64,000 bases of DNA, from the NCBI RefSeq assembly GCF_001949145.1, contig NW_019091483.1, positions 120,257-184,256 on the forward strand, given 5' to 3'. This stretch comes from Acanthaster planci (taxonomy: Eukaryota > Echinodermata > Asteroidea > Valvatida > Acanthasteridae). Position 1 is the stretch's first letter; each line of letters begins with the position of its first letter. Position numbers and translations under genes: made by a program. This document shows, in pieces, positions 1-11,450 of the stretch. The notes under the pieces are model-generated. The model saw only the letters and a list, made by a program, of their open reading frames with translations. It had not been told where the DNA came from and did no database searches.

Positions 1-1759
1 CGTGAAAGTGATATGACATTATTTCTCAATGGCTACCTTGACAAACCACCTCGAAAACAGGTGGCCTGAGATGGTAGAGATTTCAAAGCATTGCCCTGTT
101 GCCATACATGATATTATTTAGATGGTGTCTCACCGCCTGTTACAATTTGTTAAGAAGACATAACACTTGGTGATGTCTCTGGATGGTGACACCCTGAGCT
201 AATGAGTATCGTCATTATCTGAGGATGTTATCATCCAACTTTTACGATGTCGTCATCCATGTCACATCTCAGCCCGTTTTACTGTTTAAAATCACAACTT
301 TTATTTTTCTTTCAGGTAGAGTTTTATTGAGTTTCCCAATTTTGGCTGCAACAAGAGAAGCTGATTGATTTAAATATTCATTTCAAGTGTGATGTCATTG
401 ATTTGCATTTAACACAAGGTGCTTGGGGCTCTAGATTGTGGACTTTAAATGGTAAGTACAAGCAGTTGGGATGTTTCAGTTAGGTGTGATCTTTTCATTG
501 GGTGCACTGGAGAGTGAGGGAGTGTGGTGTATATAGAGTGAAGGTGTGCTACCCATGGTCAGTCAGTTGTCTTGCTGTAAAGCATTCGAACACCAGTGGT
601 CAGGCTCTCTCCAATCCAGCAAGAGTAATTTCAGCTCAGGGCCTTGTGCTCGTTTGGGGTTGCCATACTTTGTGAGCTGATACATCTTTTCACCTTTCTG
701 AGCGAACCGTCAAATGACCCTGGAACTGGTGACTGACTGCAGAGAACCGTGAAGCCACAAACTAGAGCCCTACCTTATGGCAGTTTTACTACCTTGGGTC
801 CGGCCAAGATGCTCTCCACTGTTCTGTGCTGTGTCTAGTGAGGGCATGGCTAGCTGTTTGGCGGAGCGCTACGACTGCCGTAGACGTCCGAGGCCAATGC
901 GGGCCAAGATAAACTGTTATTTCACACTGTATTAAAGGCTTGGTTTTATAATTTACTTTGTGTACGATACTTCAGCCTGTGTGGCACTATTTAGCCTGTG
1001 TGGCACCATTTACTCTGTGTGGCATAATTTACCCTTAGTATCGGGTGAACATTTTCTCTTGAACTTGGAAGTAGTAAATTTTGCTTCACTTATCGGTAAT
1101 TACTTGTGGTGTAGTGGTGGAATATTTTGCTGTCGAAGCTGTCTTGATTTACACTCCTGTAGTTCTATTTTCTTGTGATTGTAACTTCAAAGCATAGTGT
1201 TTGGTATTTTGGCGTCTAATGTAGTTCTTTAATCAAACTTCAAAGCAATTCGCTGACGTCAGTTTTTATGAATATCTTCATTTTTGAGGAATTGTACAGA
1301 ACTATGACTGTAAATAGGTAATAAATTATTTAATTAAAATAAATTTGTGTGTTTGGCTTTGCACTGATTTAGTTCTCACAATCCAATGATAAATTATCTC
1401 AGGATTTCGTCATCCAACTTTTATGATGTCTTTATTCCTTGATAAATTATCTCAGGATGTCGACATCTTGCCTTTATTATATGGTCATCCCGAGAAAAAC
1501 ATGTCAGGATCTCGAAAAGTCTGATGGCACTTCCAGAGCTCCGTATAAAACAGATAAATGGGTATGAAATTTGTTATTTTCTGTCACCCTCCATGCATCA
1601 ATTTTGAATGTAACTTTATTTAATCCAGACCAAGTATTCAAGAACATTCAGGGTGTCAGGCTTGGTTAAGACCAACGTTTGGCCATGTTATGGACGAGCA
1701 ATTGCGAAAGCACATCCCTGTTGTTTTTGTGAAAACCCTTGTTTTCGTGTTAGGGACAT
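1..1759. other. No gene recognised; non-coding with short repeats
   Basis: No convincing coding exon is seen. Positions 317-450 are bounded by a pyrimidine-rich AG (ctttcag) and a strong donor (atg|gtaagt), but all frames carry stops, so it could only be an untranslated exon or a chance pair of sites. An ATTAAA lies near 933. Two related stretches (184-262 and 1392-1492) share the phrases 'ctcaggat', 'gtcatccaacttt' and 'gatgtc', and look like a diverged local repeat. Confidence 0.5.
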
Positions 1760-2165
1760 AGCATGGATTAATTAATGCCAGTTGTTGGAATCAATTAATT
1801 TGAGACGACATGTTGAATTTCCCACTCATGTGCATAGTCATACATTAGACCTGGTTATCACAAGACAATCTAAATCCATTCTGAATTGTCTTGTATCTGA
1901 TCAGTTGCTTTCCGATCACTTTGCAGTTATGTGCTCTCTAAATTTTTCCAAGCCAACATTGTCCATGAAGACGTTTTCCTCTCGGAAGATTAAGGCTATT
2001 AATTCTGATAAATTTAGGAATGACATTTTACCCAAAATATTTTTATCCTGAGGAGATGATGCATATGTAAATGATCTTTGTTCCTTTTATAGAGGACTTT
2101 TCTCCGACATTTTCAAAGAATCTGTAATAGGGAACAAAATGTCCCAGATCTGACTTCTGCTGATA
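1760..2165 (+). pseudogene. Non-LTR retrotransposon (LINE) endonuclease remnant
   Basis: An open stretch from about 1782 to 2051 reads through the C-terminal end of an apurinic-type endonuclease domain of CR1/L2/Jockey-like LINEs. It has a THVHSHTLDLVITR motif, then SDQLLSDHFAVMCSLN, then KP and an SSRKIK stretch. In intact LINEs this joins the endonuclease to the reverse transcriptase. Stops flank it (one just upstream, TGA at about 2049), and the matching frame carries on brokenly to about 2165 with a DLCSFY..LFSDIF stretch. No reverse transcriptase follows, so this is a truncated dead copy. The LINE assignment rests on recognising the motif; the exact clade is not determined. Confidence 0.72.
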
Positions 2166-3840
2166 TGGCTTGGTGCTTTATTGAATATTTTACGCGGCTC
2201 ATAGCAACTTATATTGTCAAGACCGCCTACAAATTTTAGTGGAGAAATCGGCAATCGCTGAATTCAGCGACCGCTCTATTCAGCGGGACTACTAACGTAT
2301 TTTTGAAAAGGGTTTTAGAAACAGTGTGATCCAAATGGATCTATTCGGTAATGCAGTGTTTTTATTACCTCAAAGGTGGTAAAATAACGCGATTTTCATT
2401 GTGAGCGAAAAGGGTCTGTAAAAATCTATATCAATCCTTTTAATGTCTTAGAAATACAAAATGCCCTCACTTGACAAGACCCGTCTCAAATGTTCGCGCG
2501 ACGATTGCAACAGAGCGTGAAAGACGAACGCTGATTGCGCGCTTGGATAAAAAAAAAACAACATGCAGATATCTGTTTGTTTCTTTAAAAAAAAACTTTC
2601 AAAATGCCTTTGTAAATATTTAGCAGCATTTTTTACAGAGAATAAAAACTTTTGCTTGGACTGAAAAAGAAACATCGAGCCAAAAACTGACCTCTTACTT
2701 CTGAAAATCCACATTACAACTCAGCGTTCTCTTACGCACATGAAAACTTAGGAAATAAAATTATTTTGTATTAAAGTCTTTAAGTAAAGGCTGAAATGAA
2801 ATAAGAACAAAATCCATTTCGCAGTTTACAGTTTCAGTAAACCATTTTAAGAATAATGTGCACGTATGATAAAGTTTATCTATAGACTTTATAATCTTTC
2901 ATACATGCAGATGTACGACGAGCACTGCGTTAGGTCAGCTCGACTGAATAGAGAACCCAACGACTGCAAGTTGGTGGAACTTTGCAAAGTTATCCATTCT
3001 GGTTCTCACGTAGTCACGTGAAGTGAAAGCAAATGTGCACAAACAGGGCCATCTGGGAGTGATAACAAAACAAATTCTTTTCACCCACATCCAGGTGACT
3101 TTTCCACCATAACTTAAAGAGCACATAATGTTTATATGTCAAATTCGGAAATAAGCGTATCTTGGGATGGTTTTCGTTAGGAATCGTTCTCCCAAAAACG
3201 TGATAGGGCAGTCAGTGACAGAAATGCGCGAGGATTTCAGAAGCTTGCTGCGTGATCTTTTACTTTGAGGTCCTGTTGCTGTAGTTGATTTTTAAATTGA
3301 TGAAATATACAATTCCAAGCATGCTTCTAATACATAAACAGTATAACACTGGTTATTAGGCAATTTCGAACAATGTTTATGACGTAACTGGTGACATTGT
3401 TATATTAATTTACGTAGACGATGTCAAGGGTCAATCAATGTTGGTCATATGTAATCATATGTATCATATCAAAGTATTGTAATCTGCGTAGGTTGCAGGC
3501 ATTAGATTACAAGTGCTCATGGGCAACAATACCAAATTTGATCCAACAAATATTTAGGTTTATTAGTCAGTTGGGAGAAAGCGAAGTTGGGAGTAGATGG
3601 TTTTTCAAAAAATTTAGAAACTATTAAATATTAAAAATGGCTGTTTCCGTAATGTGTATCTGATGCGTTTGAAAGTTATGTCCGAACCAAATATGTAGCG
3701 AGGAAGTGCAATAATCCATGAAAACATGAATTATTCATGTTTTTCGCGGTAAACATAGCTATGCGCATGTGCGCTTTACCGGCCATTGCTATACTACTTA
3801 TTGCTGTACAAATTACGTGTAAAAAAATCAGTGTCTCAAG
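2166..3840. other. No gene recognised; contains one copy of repeat C (3519-3645)
   Basis: No exon with supported splice sites is seen. The stretch 3519-3645, beginning 'gggcaacaatacc aaatttgatccaac', is a diverged direct copy of 13703-13818. The shared part ends near 'aaaaatggctgtttt'. The class of this repeat is unknown. Confidence 0.45.
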
Positions 3841-3927
3841 ATGACTAAATCGCTCTGCAGAGTTTGTGGTGATGAAGAGGGAAATAACAGCGAAGACAGA
3901 ACCCCAAAAATGTATGAGAAATTGGAG
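3841..3927 (+). CDS. Candidate first coding exon with CRVCGDE motif (ZAD-like?)
   Basis: An ATG opens 29 codons starting MTKSLCRVCGDEEG and ending MYEKLE, followed immediately by a consensus donor (gag|gtaagttc), so the exon would end in phase 0. A CxxC pair close to the N terminus followed by an acidic stretch resembles the start of zinc-finger-associated (ZAD) domains and some zinc-finger regulators, but the piece is too short to assign. I could not find the matching downstream exon in the next 30 kb, which may be interrupted by transposon insertions. It could also be a gene remnant or a chance open frame beside a donor-like site. Confidence 0.33.
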
Positions 3928-6900
3928 GTAAGTTCTGGCTCATCCGTATTGTGTGGAACGTCTGGTGGAGATCGAGTAGCCTAGTTTAAATAAGCCTGGG
4001 GCAGTGGAGGCCTACCATAGTAACTAAGAGCAACAAATAAAAAGAAAAAAGAATAAAAAATGAACCACTGAGAAAACCAATCATATAAAGAATAAATCAA
4101 TGTAATGAGAAAAACCTGGAAAATTAATAACAATGGAATAAAAATTTAAAAATATAAATCAATAAAATATAAATAAAACAAAAAAGGGAAGACAAGTGTT
4201 AATGAAAACAAAAGAGAACTCTATGGCAAAAAAGACAGTGCAAACCACGAGTATCATTTTCTAAGGAGTAAACAAAGCAAGCAATCTCGGAAAACAAAGT
4301 CGTAACTCACAAAACAAACTTGTATATCATAAAACAAATTCTCAAAAAACAATACTGTTTTGAAATAAGCGACCGACTACGAATATTGGGGGCGGTATAT
4401 GTACAGGTATATGTACGTACGTATAACAGTCAAAATTTAGACTGCCGTTATTTGGCCTGCCTTGCTTTTAATGTCAACAAATAAAGTCATGGAATAAGTC
4501 AGGTATTCAAAACGGAAAGATGCTTAAAAGGATTCTGATAACTCAAATTCTAGTTGTAGCTGGTTGTGATATAATTGTTCTAGGTTTAAATAACTCAAAA
4601 AACTGTAACTCGCGAAATAAATCATGCCCTAGCAAATTCTCACTACACCTAAAACCCAACCTGAGAAGCTTTCCAGATGTGGCTAGCACGGGGTGTTATT
4701 CACCAACGAACGACAAGATAAGTCTCATATTGAATACATTTTGTGTAGGAGGCTCAATGGAAAAAATGTATACTTGAAATACGAGATAAAGTGGAGTAGC
4801 AGTCATGGTCTTTACACAACTAATGAACTTAGGAGATATTTTTATTTCTTTGCCTTTTACTTTCGTGGTCTAAGGCAAAAATGACAATACTTAGCATTAA
4901 AATCATAATTAAATTGATTTCACATCAACATTGAGCATGAAAATTTAAATATACAAAAATTAAACATCAACAATTTTTCTGATAAAAACTTGCACGTGGA
5001 TTGGACCTTTTCACATCTTTGTTGTTACACGTAACCTCATGATTTTGATCTTTCCTACATCAACATTCAAGTTTTCCCTCATTGAAAGTAAAAAGAAATA
5101 ATAGTTAAATAGAGCGGGGTTGGGAAGATGGCACCCCGCCCCCCAAAAAAGAAGAGCTGGCGGTTGACTTCTTTACTTCTCTCCAAGTTTATGCATAATG
5201 TGCAGAATGCACATTAGCAATAGCACAAAGCATCGTGTTCATTGATAAATAACACTCAAACTCTGCAAAGACACAACCTACACGTAACTACTTGCAAGAG
5301 TGCTGTGCATAAGTGATGATATCCACTTGGGTAAAGGTTTATTAACTCCTTTATTGCCCTACCAACATTTTCATTATTTCAATAGAAGCATGCGACATCA
5401 GTGAGGATGTAACGGCATCTCAATGTACATACATCATATGTATGCCTTAGGAATACAACCATACTGAATCTATGAATTGACAAGTTTAGAAGTCCCATGT
5501 AGTTGTTCACAACATTTTAAATAAAAATGATTTCTTCAAAGGTCCCATTACTAATTGTACTGCTTGTGGGCTTGCAAGCCATTGAAAAATTCCAGTAGCC
5601 TGCCTCCTACACTGCCTCTCTACAAGCTGGGCTCGTAACAATAATTTATACTAGCTATTATCATCGTCCAATTATTGTCCAGTGTCAGTCCTTAATCTCC
5701 ATAACCTGTTCATACACTTGTGATGGAATGAGCACATCAAGCTTTTAAGGGTGAGTTTCAGAAAAAAAACACAAGTTTGCAGTCCAGTACACTGAGAACC
5801 CTGCTGCTTCCCGCACTGTTGTGTAGGCCTATGTATTCTTTCATCCATTACTCATCATCCAGGTGGTAAGGAACATTCTAAATAATTTCAAAGCAGTTAG
5901 ATGGCCTAGTCATGGAACAATTAAATGGAGTAAGCTTGAACAGCTCAGTAAGCTACAATATGTAACAGGATCACATTGAGTTGTTTGGGGGCTGTTCAAC
6001 TTTGAAATCGGTGTGCTTTCAACCCCACATGACAGCAGTTCTATATGGCATGATTTCGTAGACTGCTAAATCACGCTAGTCATAGCATTTCATCCATGAA
6101 CCCACTGTTACCTCACTGTATGGCACACACTGCTTCATCAGCATCTGGCAATTTAACAAGACTTAAAAATGTGAGCATCATTAGGGCATACATCAATGTT
6201 TGCCTGAAAGACTTAGTTAATACCCCCTCCATGCCCTCCAAATGTAATTTAGGGACAGAACAACCCACGAAAGCTTTCAAAACATGTTTAAGTCATGTAA
6301 ATAGGAAATTAAATGTAGGGTAGGATCCCTTAAGTGACAAAGTCACAAGGGAACTATAAACCACAGACAAGTGAAAATGACAATACACATGGGCAATTTT
6401 ACTTTAGTTTAATTATAGTTTTTGATTACGTTAATCATGGTGACTTTTCACACACACAATGTCATGACATGATATCTTTTAACTTACGTTTCCATACAGG
6501 GACTCCTCTCCTGTTATGTGTGCACGTATACACTTTACTATTGCCATAGCCAGAGCCATTACTGTTGTTGTACACAACATGCCTAGGCATAAGAGGAATT
6601 TGAAGAAAACAAACGTGTCGTCGTACCTTGTGTCCTATCGTGTCCTACCTCAGTCCTACCACTACATCATTTGAAGATTTTGGTGGCCAAGTCAAAGGGT
6701 ATGGATACTTTGTGAGTCATTTTTGCCAAGAAAATGGAAAGATTTCGTAGAATTTTACGTACGTCCGCGCGGCGCAATTGACAAACGAAGTTTAGCGAAC
6801 AAACGCAGCAAAGCACTTCGCACGCCGCCAACATTGAGACTTGGGCTAGAATTTTGTTTTCCAATACGATTTTGTTTTGCGAGTTACAGTTTTGATTTGA

Positions 6901-7002
6901 ACAGTCAACGGATCATTGATTAAACCAGACAACAAATAAAAAGCGGTATGTCGCACAATACTGCTCATTTGAAGGCTTGGAAAAAAGTTATTCTTCACTC
7001 AC
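3928..7002. other. No gene recognised; AT-rich intergenic or intronic DNA
   Basis: The stretch 4020-4350 is strongly A-rich and looks like decayed A-rich repeat sequence. I find no open frame with supported splice sites or a recognisable domain. Confidence 0.5.
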
Positions 7003-7242
7003 CAGTAGTCGTGTCCAGAATGGTGGTAGATTCCGAAGTGCTGGTACATTCCGAGGTGGAGGTGGATTCCGAAGGGGTGGTGGATTCCGGAGGGGTGGTG
7101 GATTCCGAAGTGATGGTGGATTCCGAAGTGGTGGTGGATTCCGAAGTGATGGTGGATTCCGAAGTGATGGTGGATTCCGAAGGGGTGGTGGATTCCGAAG
7201 TGATGGTGGATTCCGAAGTGGTGGTGGATTCAGAAGTTGGTT
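7003..7242 (-). CDS. Candidate internal exon: Thr/Ser-rich TTSEST hexapeptide repeat (mucin-like)
   Basis: Read on the minus strand, 240 bases are open and bounded by an acceptor (taaaaaacag, AG at 7244-7243) and an excellent donor (ctactg|gtgagtg, GT at 7002-7001). The frame encodes about a dozen copies of a six-residue unit TTSEST, with variants TITSES, TTPSES and STSECT. The exon is symmetric, entering and leaving in phase 1, which is the usual form of inserted extracellular modules. Thr/Ser-rich hexapeptides are typical mucin-like, O-glycosylated spacers of secreted or surface proteins. The acceptor has a weak pyrimidine tract. Flanking exons were not found, so the parent gene is unknown. 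The same bases are also open on the plus strand (Gly/Phe/Arg repeats), a property of the repeat itself that weakens the coding argument. Confidence 0.36.
7014..7237. repeat. Minisatellite, 18-bp unit (about 12 copies)
   Basis: The unit is close to ggattccgaagtggtggt, repeated with single-base variants (gtgat, aggggt). Because 18 is divisible by three, every frame keeps a six-residue period. It coincides with the candidate Thr/Ser-rich exon on the minus strand. Confidence 0.9.
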
Positions 7243-8195
7243 CTGTTTTTTAGGTGTAAGTAAAGGACATGAACTGTTAATAAAGAGTAGGTTGGTATTT
7301 TTTTACCCCCCTTGTGCTTCTAGTTATAGTACACTTTACGAGTACACAATGACGGTGAGAACAGAATACCTTCTTTCATAGAAATAGGAGAGGGCTGCGT
7401 AGCATTGTGATCACAGTATTGACAAGAATATTGCTCTGAAATATGTGATTGCCAGAGCACAGAGCACTGGTTATATATTATATTCTTGTCAATATACCTT
7501 CTTTCATAATGCTTTTGGACGTTGACGACATTCAAGGATTGCGAAAAACGGGTTACTACTTTGGTACAAACTGTAGCTCCATTAAGAGGAAACCGTGATT
7601 TATCGTGCTTCAAAATTCTTACTTTAAAGGCTAAGTAAAGAATGTCTACTCTAAGTAGACCAGTTTTTAACAACGCATTATGATTGATCTCATGACATGT
7701 TTTCTGATAATCCACAGTCAGTACACTCATCTTCCCCATCTGTTTCATAATACCTTCGGGCAAGCAGTTCCATCCTCTTGGATAATGCTATGAAATTATC
7801 CTTGCACGTATACAAGGCCGTATACTAGTCTACTTGTATCCTGGTATTGTGATGTAAATTTTAATTACTGAGGTACCAGTTGGATGAGGTAGCGCACTAG
7901 AGCAGTGCAAGGCTGGTTCCAGACCCAAATTGAAGGTGGGGCAAACAAGTAAGCAGTATCCCCAGTGCACTTTTTCCATGAACTGGTCGCACTAGTCACA
8001 ATTAAGCAGCTCTGTCCATGCCAAACAATTAAGTTCAATTTAAGGCTTATATCTTCACTCTGATTGATTTTCAAAAAAAAAACCTCATAGGGTTTTCGGG
8101 GACATGGCACCCGTTGCCCCTCCGCCCTTGGGGAGGTGCTGAAGGAGTTGGTTTTCTGTAACGGCTCATTAACAACAGTGGACGGAGATTCAGTG
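7243..8195. other. No gene recognised
   Basis: A phrase 'ataccttctttcata' occurs twice (about 7367 and 7494). Nothing in this stretch has splice sites and a domain that would support a gene. Confidence 0.45.
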
Positions 8196-8630
8196 GGTCG
8201 AGTGGTAGTCGACGCACCGTCGTGCGTCCCATTGTATGTGGTGTCGTGCGTCGTATCGTGCTTCAGGCGACGTAATAGGTGACGCTACGCACGACACGAC
8301 ATACGACGAGACGCACGACAGTGTGACGGAAGGGGCGACGTTTAAGCGGGAAAAATTGCAACAAGGAAAGGAAAGGAAATGACAGTACGACGCGACGCAT
8401 GACACGACACATTGTGTGTGTACAAACGTAATGGTACGAAGGCGACGGTGAAACCCGACGGCACGACGCCAGGGAACCGTCGCGTCGTGTAGTTGCGTTG
8501 CCGGGAGGGCGGATAGAGAGACAGAGATAGAAATGTGTGTCGTAAATAGTACACCAAAGTTTATAGAGGGCGCCTTTGCTGTTTTCTTTCATTTCCCTTC
8601 CCCGTGTTTGCACAGTACATGCTTTTATTT
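8196..8630. repeat. CGACG-rich dispersed repeat, copy 1
   Basis: A CpG-rich block (8196-8550), unlike its AT-rich surroundings, is packed with 'cgtcgtgcgtc' and 'cacgacacgac' words in both orientations. A 70-bp flank (8558-8630) begins 'tttatagagggcgcc'. The block matches 9776-10121 in the same orientation, with shared landmarks 'acgacatacgacg', 'caacaaggaaagga', 'gtcgtgtagttgcg' and 'gtgtgtcgtaaa'. The 70-bp flank matches 9688-9755 in inverted orientation. This suggests an element with terminal inverted repeats around a CGACG core, each copy retaining only one end. The Arg/Ser-rich open frames across it are by-products of composition. Confidence 0.7.
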
Positions 8631-9517
8631 CTTTGCATGCTGCCGCCATGGGCATGCAGAGTCTCGAACTGGCAGCTTGTGCAATCGTGTCAGAATCGCG
8701 TCAGCGTAGCTTTTGAAATATTATTCAATCATATGGTATACATGGCAGAAGAACTAACGCAGCATGCCCCAAATTACTACGAAACAAACACGGGAATCAT
8801 CGTGTAAAGCTGCCAGGATGAGGCTCTACAAGCCTGTGGCGGCAGCGTGCAAAGAGCGAATTGGTAGCAGGTCTTGTTTCTATTGTTCTTTTTCATGCGT
8901 TCCTATTTTGTGTTTTCATTAAGAGCGAGTTGTTGAAGAAAAGGTGGGTTTTTTTTGGGGGGGGGGTAATTAAATGTAATTACAAAGAGCGTCGTGACCA
9001 AATGTCAGCAGTGTCTCCAGGAAATATTTAGCTTCAGCCACAATATTTTAGCTTTTCCTGCTCTAATTTGGATCTCTCTAATATTTATTTCTAAATCCAT
9101 TCTAAGATACAATACATTAATCATTATTACGTGCTTGCTAATGTAACATGCAGATCTGGTGAGAAAATATGTGCGTGGCCAAACAGACTTGAAGGAAAGA
9201 CACCGTCACAATGATATTAGCGCCTGTACAATGTTGGATTCAGAAACATGGACTAATATCATTGAGAGTGTGGAGCTGATGAAGCTAACAAGGAAGACTG
9301 ACCTGAAGGAAGACTAAGACGAAATATTCTGAGAGTATTATAGAGCAGGTTTGTGGTCCAAATTGCAGCCGTACAATTGCAGACAAATTGTCTGGAGAAC
9401 TGGGAGTACTACTTAGAAATTGCCGGAATGGACTACAGGAAATACAGGTTTCTATAAGGTTACAAATCTGGGCTTCCACTTATTGGGAGAGAGCACTTCC
9501 TACATAGGCCTATGCGG
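8631..9517. other. No gene recognised
   Basis: The stretch contains a T/G homopolymer run near 8948-8967. No coding or RNA feature is supported. Confidence 0.45.
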
Positions 9518-9597
9518 ATTAACCCTAACCTTCCTCAATCCTTCACCTGTTCCTCAATCCTTCACCTGTTGGAGGTTTGAGGAGTGTTAGGGTTAAT
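9518..9597. repeat. Small inverted repeat with an 18-bp duplication in the loop
   Basis: The arms 'ttaaccctaaccttcctcaa' (left) and 'ttgaggagtgttagggttaa' (right) are near-perfect complements. The loop holds two tandem copies of 'cctcaatccttcacctgtt'. It could be a tiny fold-back element or its excision footprint. Confidence 0.6.
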
Positions 9598-9687
9598 TTT
9601 CGCTATTTTTTTCAGTTTTTCAATAAAACAATCCTAATTGATGAATGGATGAGATAACAAGAAAAAAAACAACACCAAAGAGCGAAT

Positions 9688-10053
9688 AGCATGTACTTTG
9701 CAAGCACGGGGACGGAAATGAAAAAAAGTAAAGGTGCCCTCTATAAACAACATAAAACAAAGGGCGAAAGTACTCGACTCGTGCGTCGTACCGTGCGTCG
9801 AGCCGTGCTTCTGGTGACGAAATAGGCGACGCGATGCCCGACACGACATACGACGCGACGTGCAACGGTACAAAGAGACGGGCGACGGAAGGGGTGACGT
9901 TTAGGCAGAAAAAATGCAACAAGGAAAGGACCTAAGACAGTACGACGCGTCGTGTGTGTACAAACGCAATGGCAAAAAGGCGCGACGGTAGGACCCGACG
10001 ACACGACGTAAGGGAGCCGTCGTGTCGTGTAGTTGCGTCGCCTGGAGGGAGGC

Positions 10054-10098
<45 letters not shown>

Positions 10099-10121
10099 GT
10101 GTGTCGTAAAGAGTACACCAT
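9688..10121. repeat. CGACG-rich dispersed repeat, copy 2
   Basis: This is the second copy of the repeat at 8196-8630. The 70-bp end block is here on the left and inverted (9688-9755, 'ggtgccctctataaac'). The CGACG core follows at 9776-10050 in the same orientation as copy 1. The right side is expanded by an (AG)n run before the shared 'gtgtgtcgtaaagagtacacca'. Confidence 0.7.
10054..10095. repeat. (AG)n microsatellite
   Basis: About twenty uninterrupted AG dinucleotides inside CGACG repeat copy 2. Copy 1 has only 'agagagacagaga' at the same point, so the run expanded after the copies separated. Confidence 0.95.
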
Positions 10122-10719
10122 AGAAACCGTCACTTTTGAGTGATGTCATTGCATGGTGTTAACATCAGTGAATCGGGCTGAATCAAGCATTAACTTGGTT
10201 AATGTTCAGAGAAAGAAAATAATCTGGAGGGAACAAAAAAATTTGGTACGCAATCTTTAGAGCCGATTGAGAGGTGAGCCTAAATAAAGCGACTCTTTTG
10301 TTTGCACGCTTTGAGGGGACACAAAATACAACTGTCAAAAGTCGTCCTTCTCGCATACACCCCGAAAGAATACTGCCTTATTTTGTCAGGGGTGGCATCG
10401 CCGCGATAGCCCGTTTGCATCTCCCCTTGGATCCAGAAGTGGCAGGAACCTATTTCAATCTGGCAGCATCATGCACAAGGGGGGAACTCCTTTGAAAATA
10501 TCAAAAGAGTGCGGAGTGGAAACTGGAAGTAATCTGATTGATGTTTAATAAAGTCTCGTTATCTTTACTGCCAGCCTCCTGCAGGACGCAGTGTTATTGA
10601 GAAAGCCACCATGTTGATGAACGATGTTTTGTGACGTCGTTTATTTCTCTTATGGTGATTTACAATAGATACGAAATAGTAAAGAACCATACAGATATTT
10701 CCGAAACACCGCAGGCTTG
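10122..10719. other. No gene recognised; short GC-richer patch
   Basis: The stretch 10300-10495 is richer in GC than its surroundings and carries a 73-codon open frame. It has no recognisable domain and no convincing splice sites, so I do not call a gene. Confidence 0.35.
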
Positions 10720-11450
10720 TGGTCTTTCTCATTTACCTATATACGATTGCAAAGTGGGGATTATTCTGGTGTGATGGTAACACTTGCTGATGATACTACC
10801 CTCAGTGGTTTAACATGTAATGGCGACGAATCTGACGTCAATAACTACCATTTGTAAAATGGTCTAAATAGAACCATCTTATCTTGAATGTTGATGAAAC
10901 TAAGGAAGTGAAATTGACTTTCGTAGAAATAAAGGTCAAATTGAATTATTTGTATTTCACGGAAGAAATGTGGAAGCTGTAGATTGTTTTAAATTTCTCG
11001 GTACGTTTATCATAAACACTCTATCTTTGTCAATTCAAGTGTCTGAAACTTTGAAAAAGGCCCAACATTGGATGTATTTTTCTGTAGCCTGGAATCATCG
11101 GCGTGAGTAGATGAATTTTGATTATTTTTGTAGATGTGTAATTGAATCTTGCCTAAGTAGCCTTAACATTTTCTGGATCAATGCCACATTGAAGTGACAT
11201 CGAAATACTCAATCGCGTAACTAAAAGGGCATCGCGGATAATCGGAGGTAGGTTAGACGATATGCAGACAATTTGCAGTAACAGAATGAGGAAGCGGATT
11301 AAAAGCTTTGATCTGGATATGCTGCACCAGATTAATGAATGTCATGACATGATGCCTTTAGGAAGAACGCTAAAATCAGTAGGTGCTAGGACCAACCGTT
11401 TCACAGATAGCTTCATGCCATCGGCTGGTCGAGTTTTTAACGGTGAGTAG
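10720..11450 (+). pseudogene. LINE reverse transcriptase C-terminal remnant
   Basis: Broken plus-strand frames spell out the end of a LINE reverse transcriptase in the right order. First is an ADDTTLSG active-site-like motif with its flanking LNVDETKE (about 10790-10910). Then comes DFRRNKG, followed by VEAVDCFKFLGTFI (about 10970-11010), then LKKAQ..YFS, then a KRA/IIGG-like turn. The C-terminal tail is open from 11262 to 11450 (RMRKRIKSFDLDML, then a PSAGRVFN ending). Several stops and at least one frameshift separate these pieces, so it is inactive. The order and motifs fit the CR1/Rex1/L2 group; the clade is not settled. Confidence 0.75.

Noticed and set aside
7014..7237. CRISPR-like regular repeat
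   Set aside because: Units are contiguous, 18 bp long, with no unique spacers, and the genome is animal. It is a minisatellite.
6977..7381. Plus-strand Gly/Phe/Arg-rich open frame (RGG-like repeats)
   Set aside because: It is the plus-strand shadow of the 18-bp minisatellite, and no splice sites or start context support it. The minus-strand reading has a matching acceptor and donor.
8190..8655. Several overlapping Arg/Ser/Cys-rich minus-strand open frames
   Set aside because: They come from the CGACG-rich repeat, occur in several frames at once and recur in the second copy (9620-10149). This is composition, not coding.
9518..9597. Internal telomere repeat (TTAGGGTTA, CCCTAACC)
   Set aside because: There is only one unit on each arm of an inverted repeat and no tandem telomeric array.
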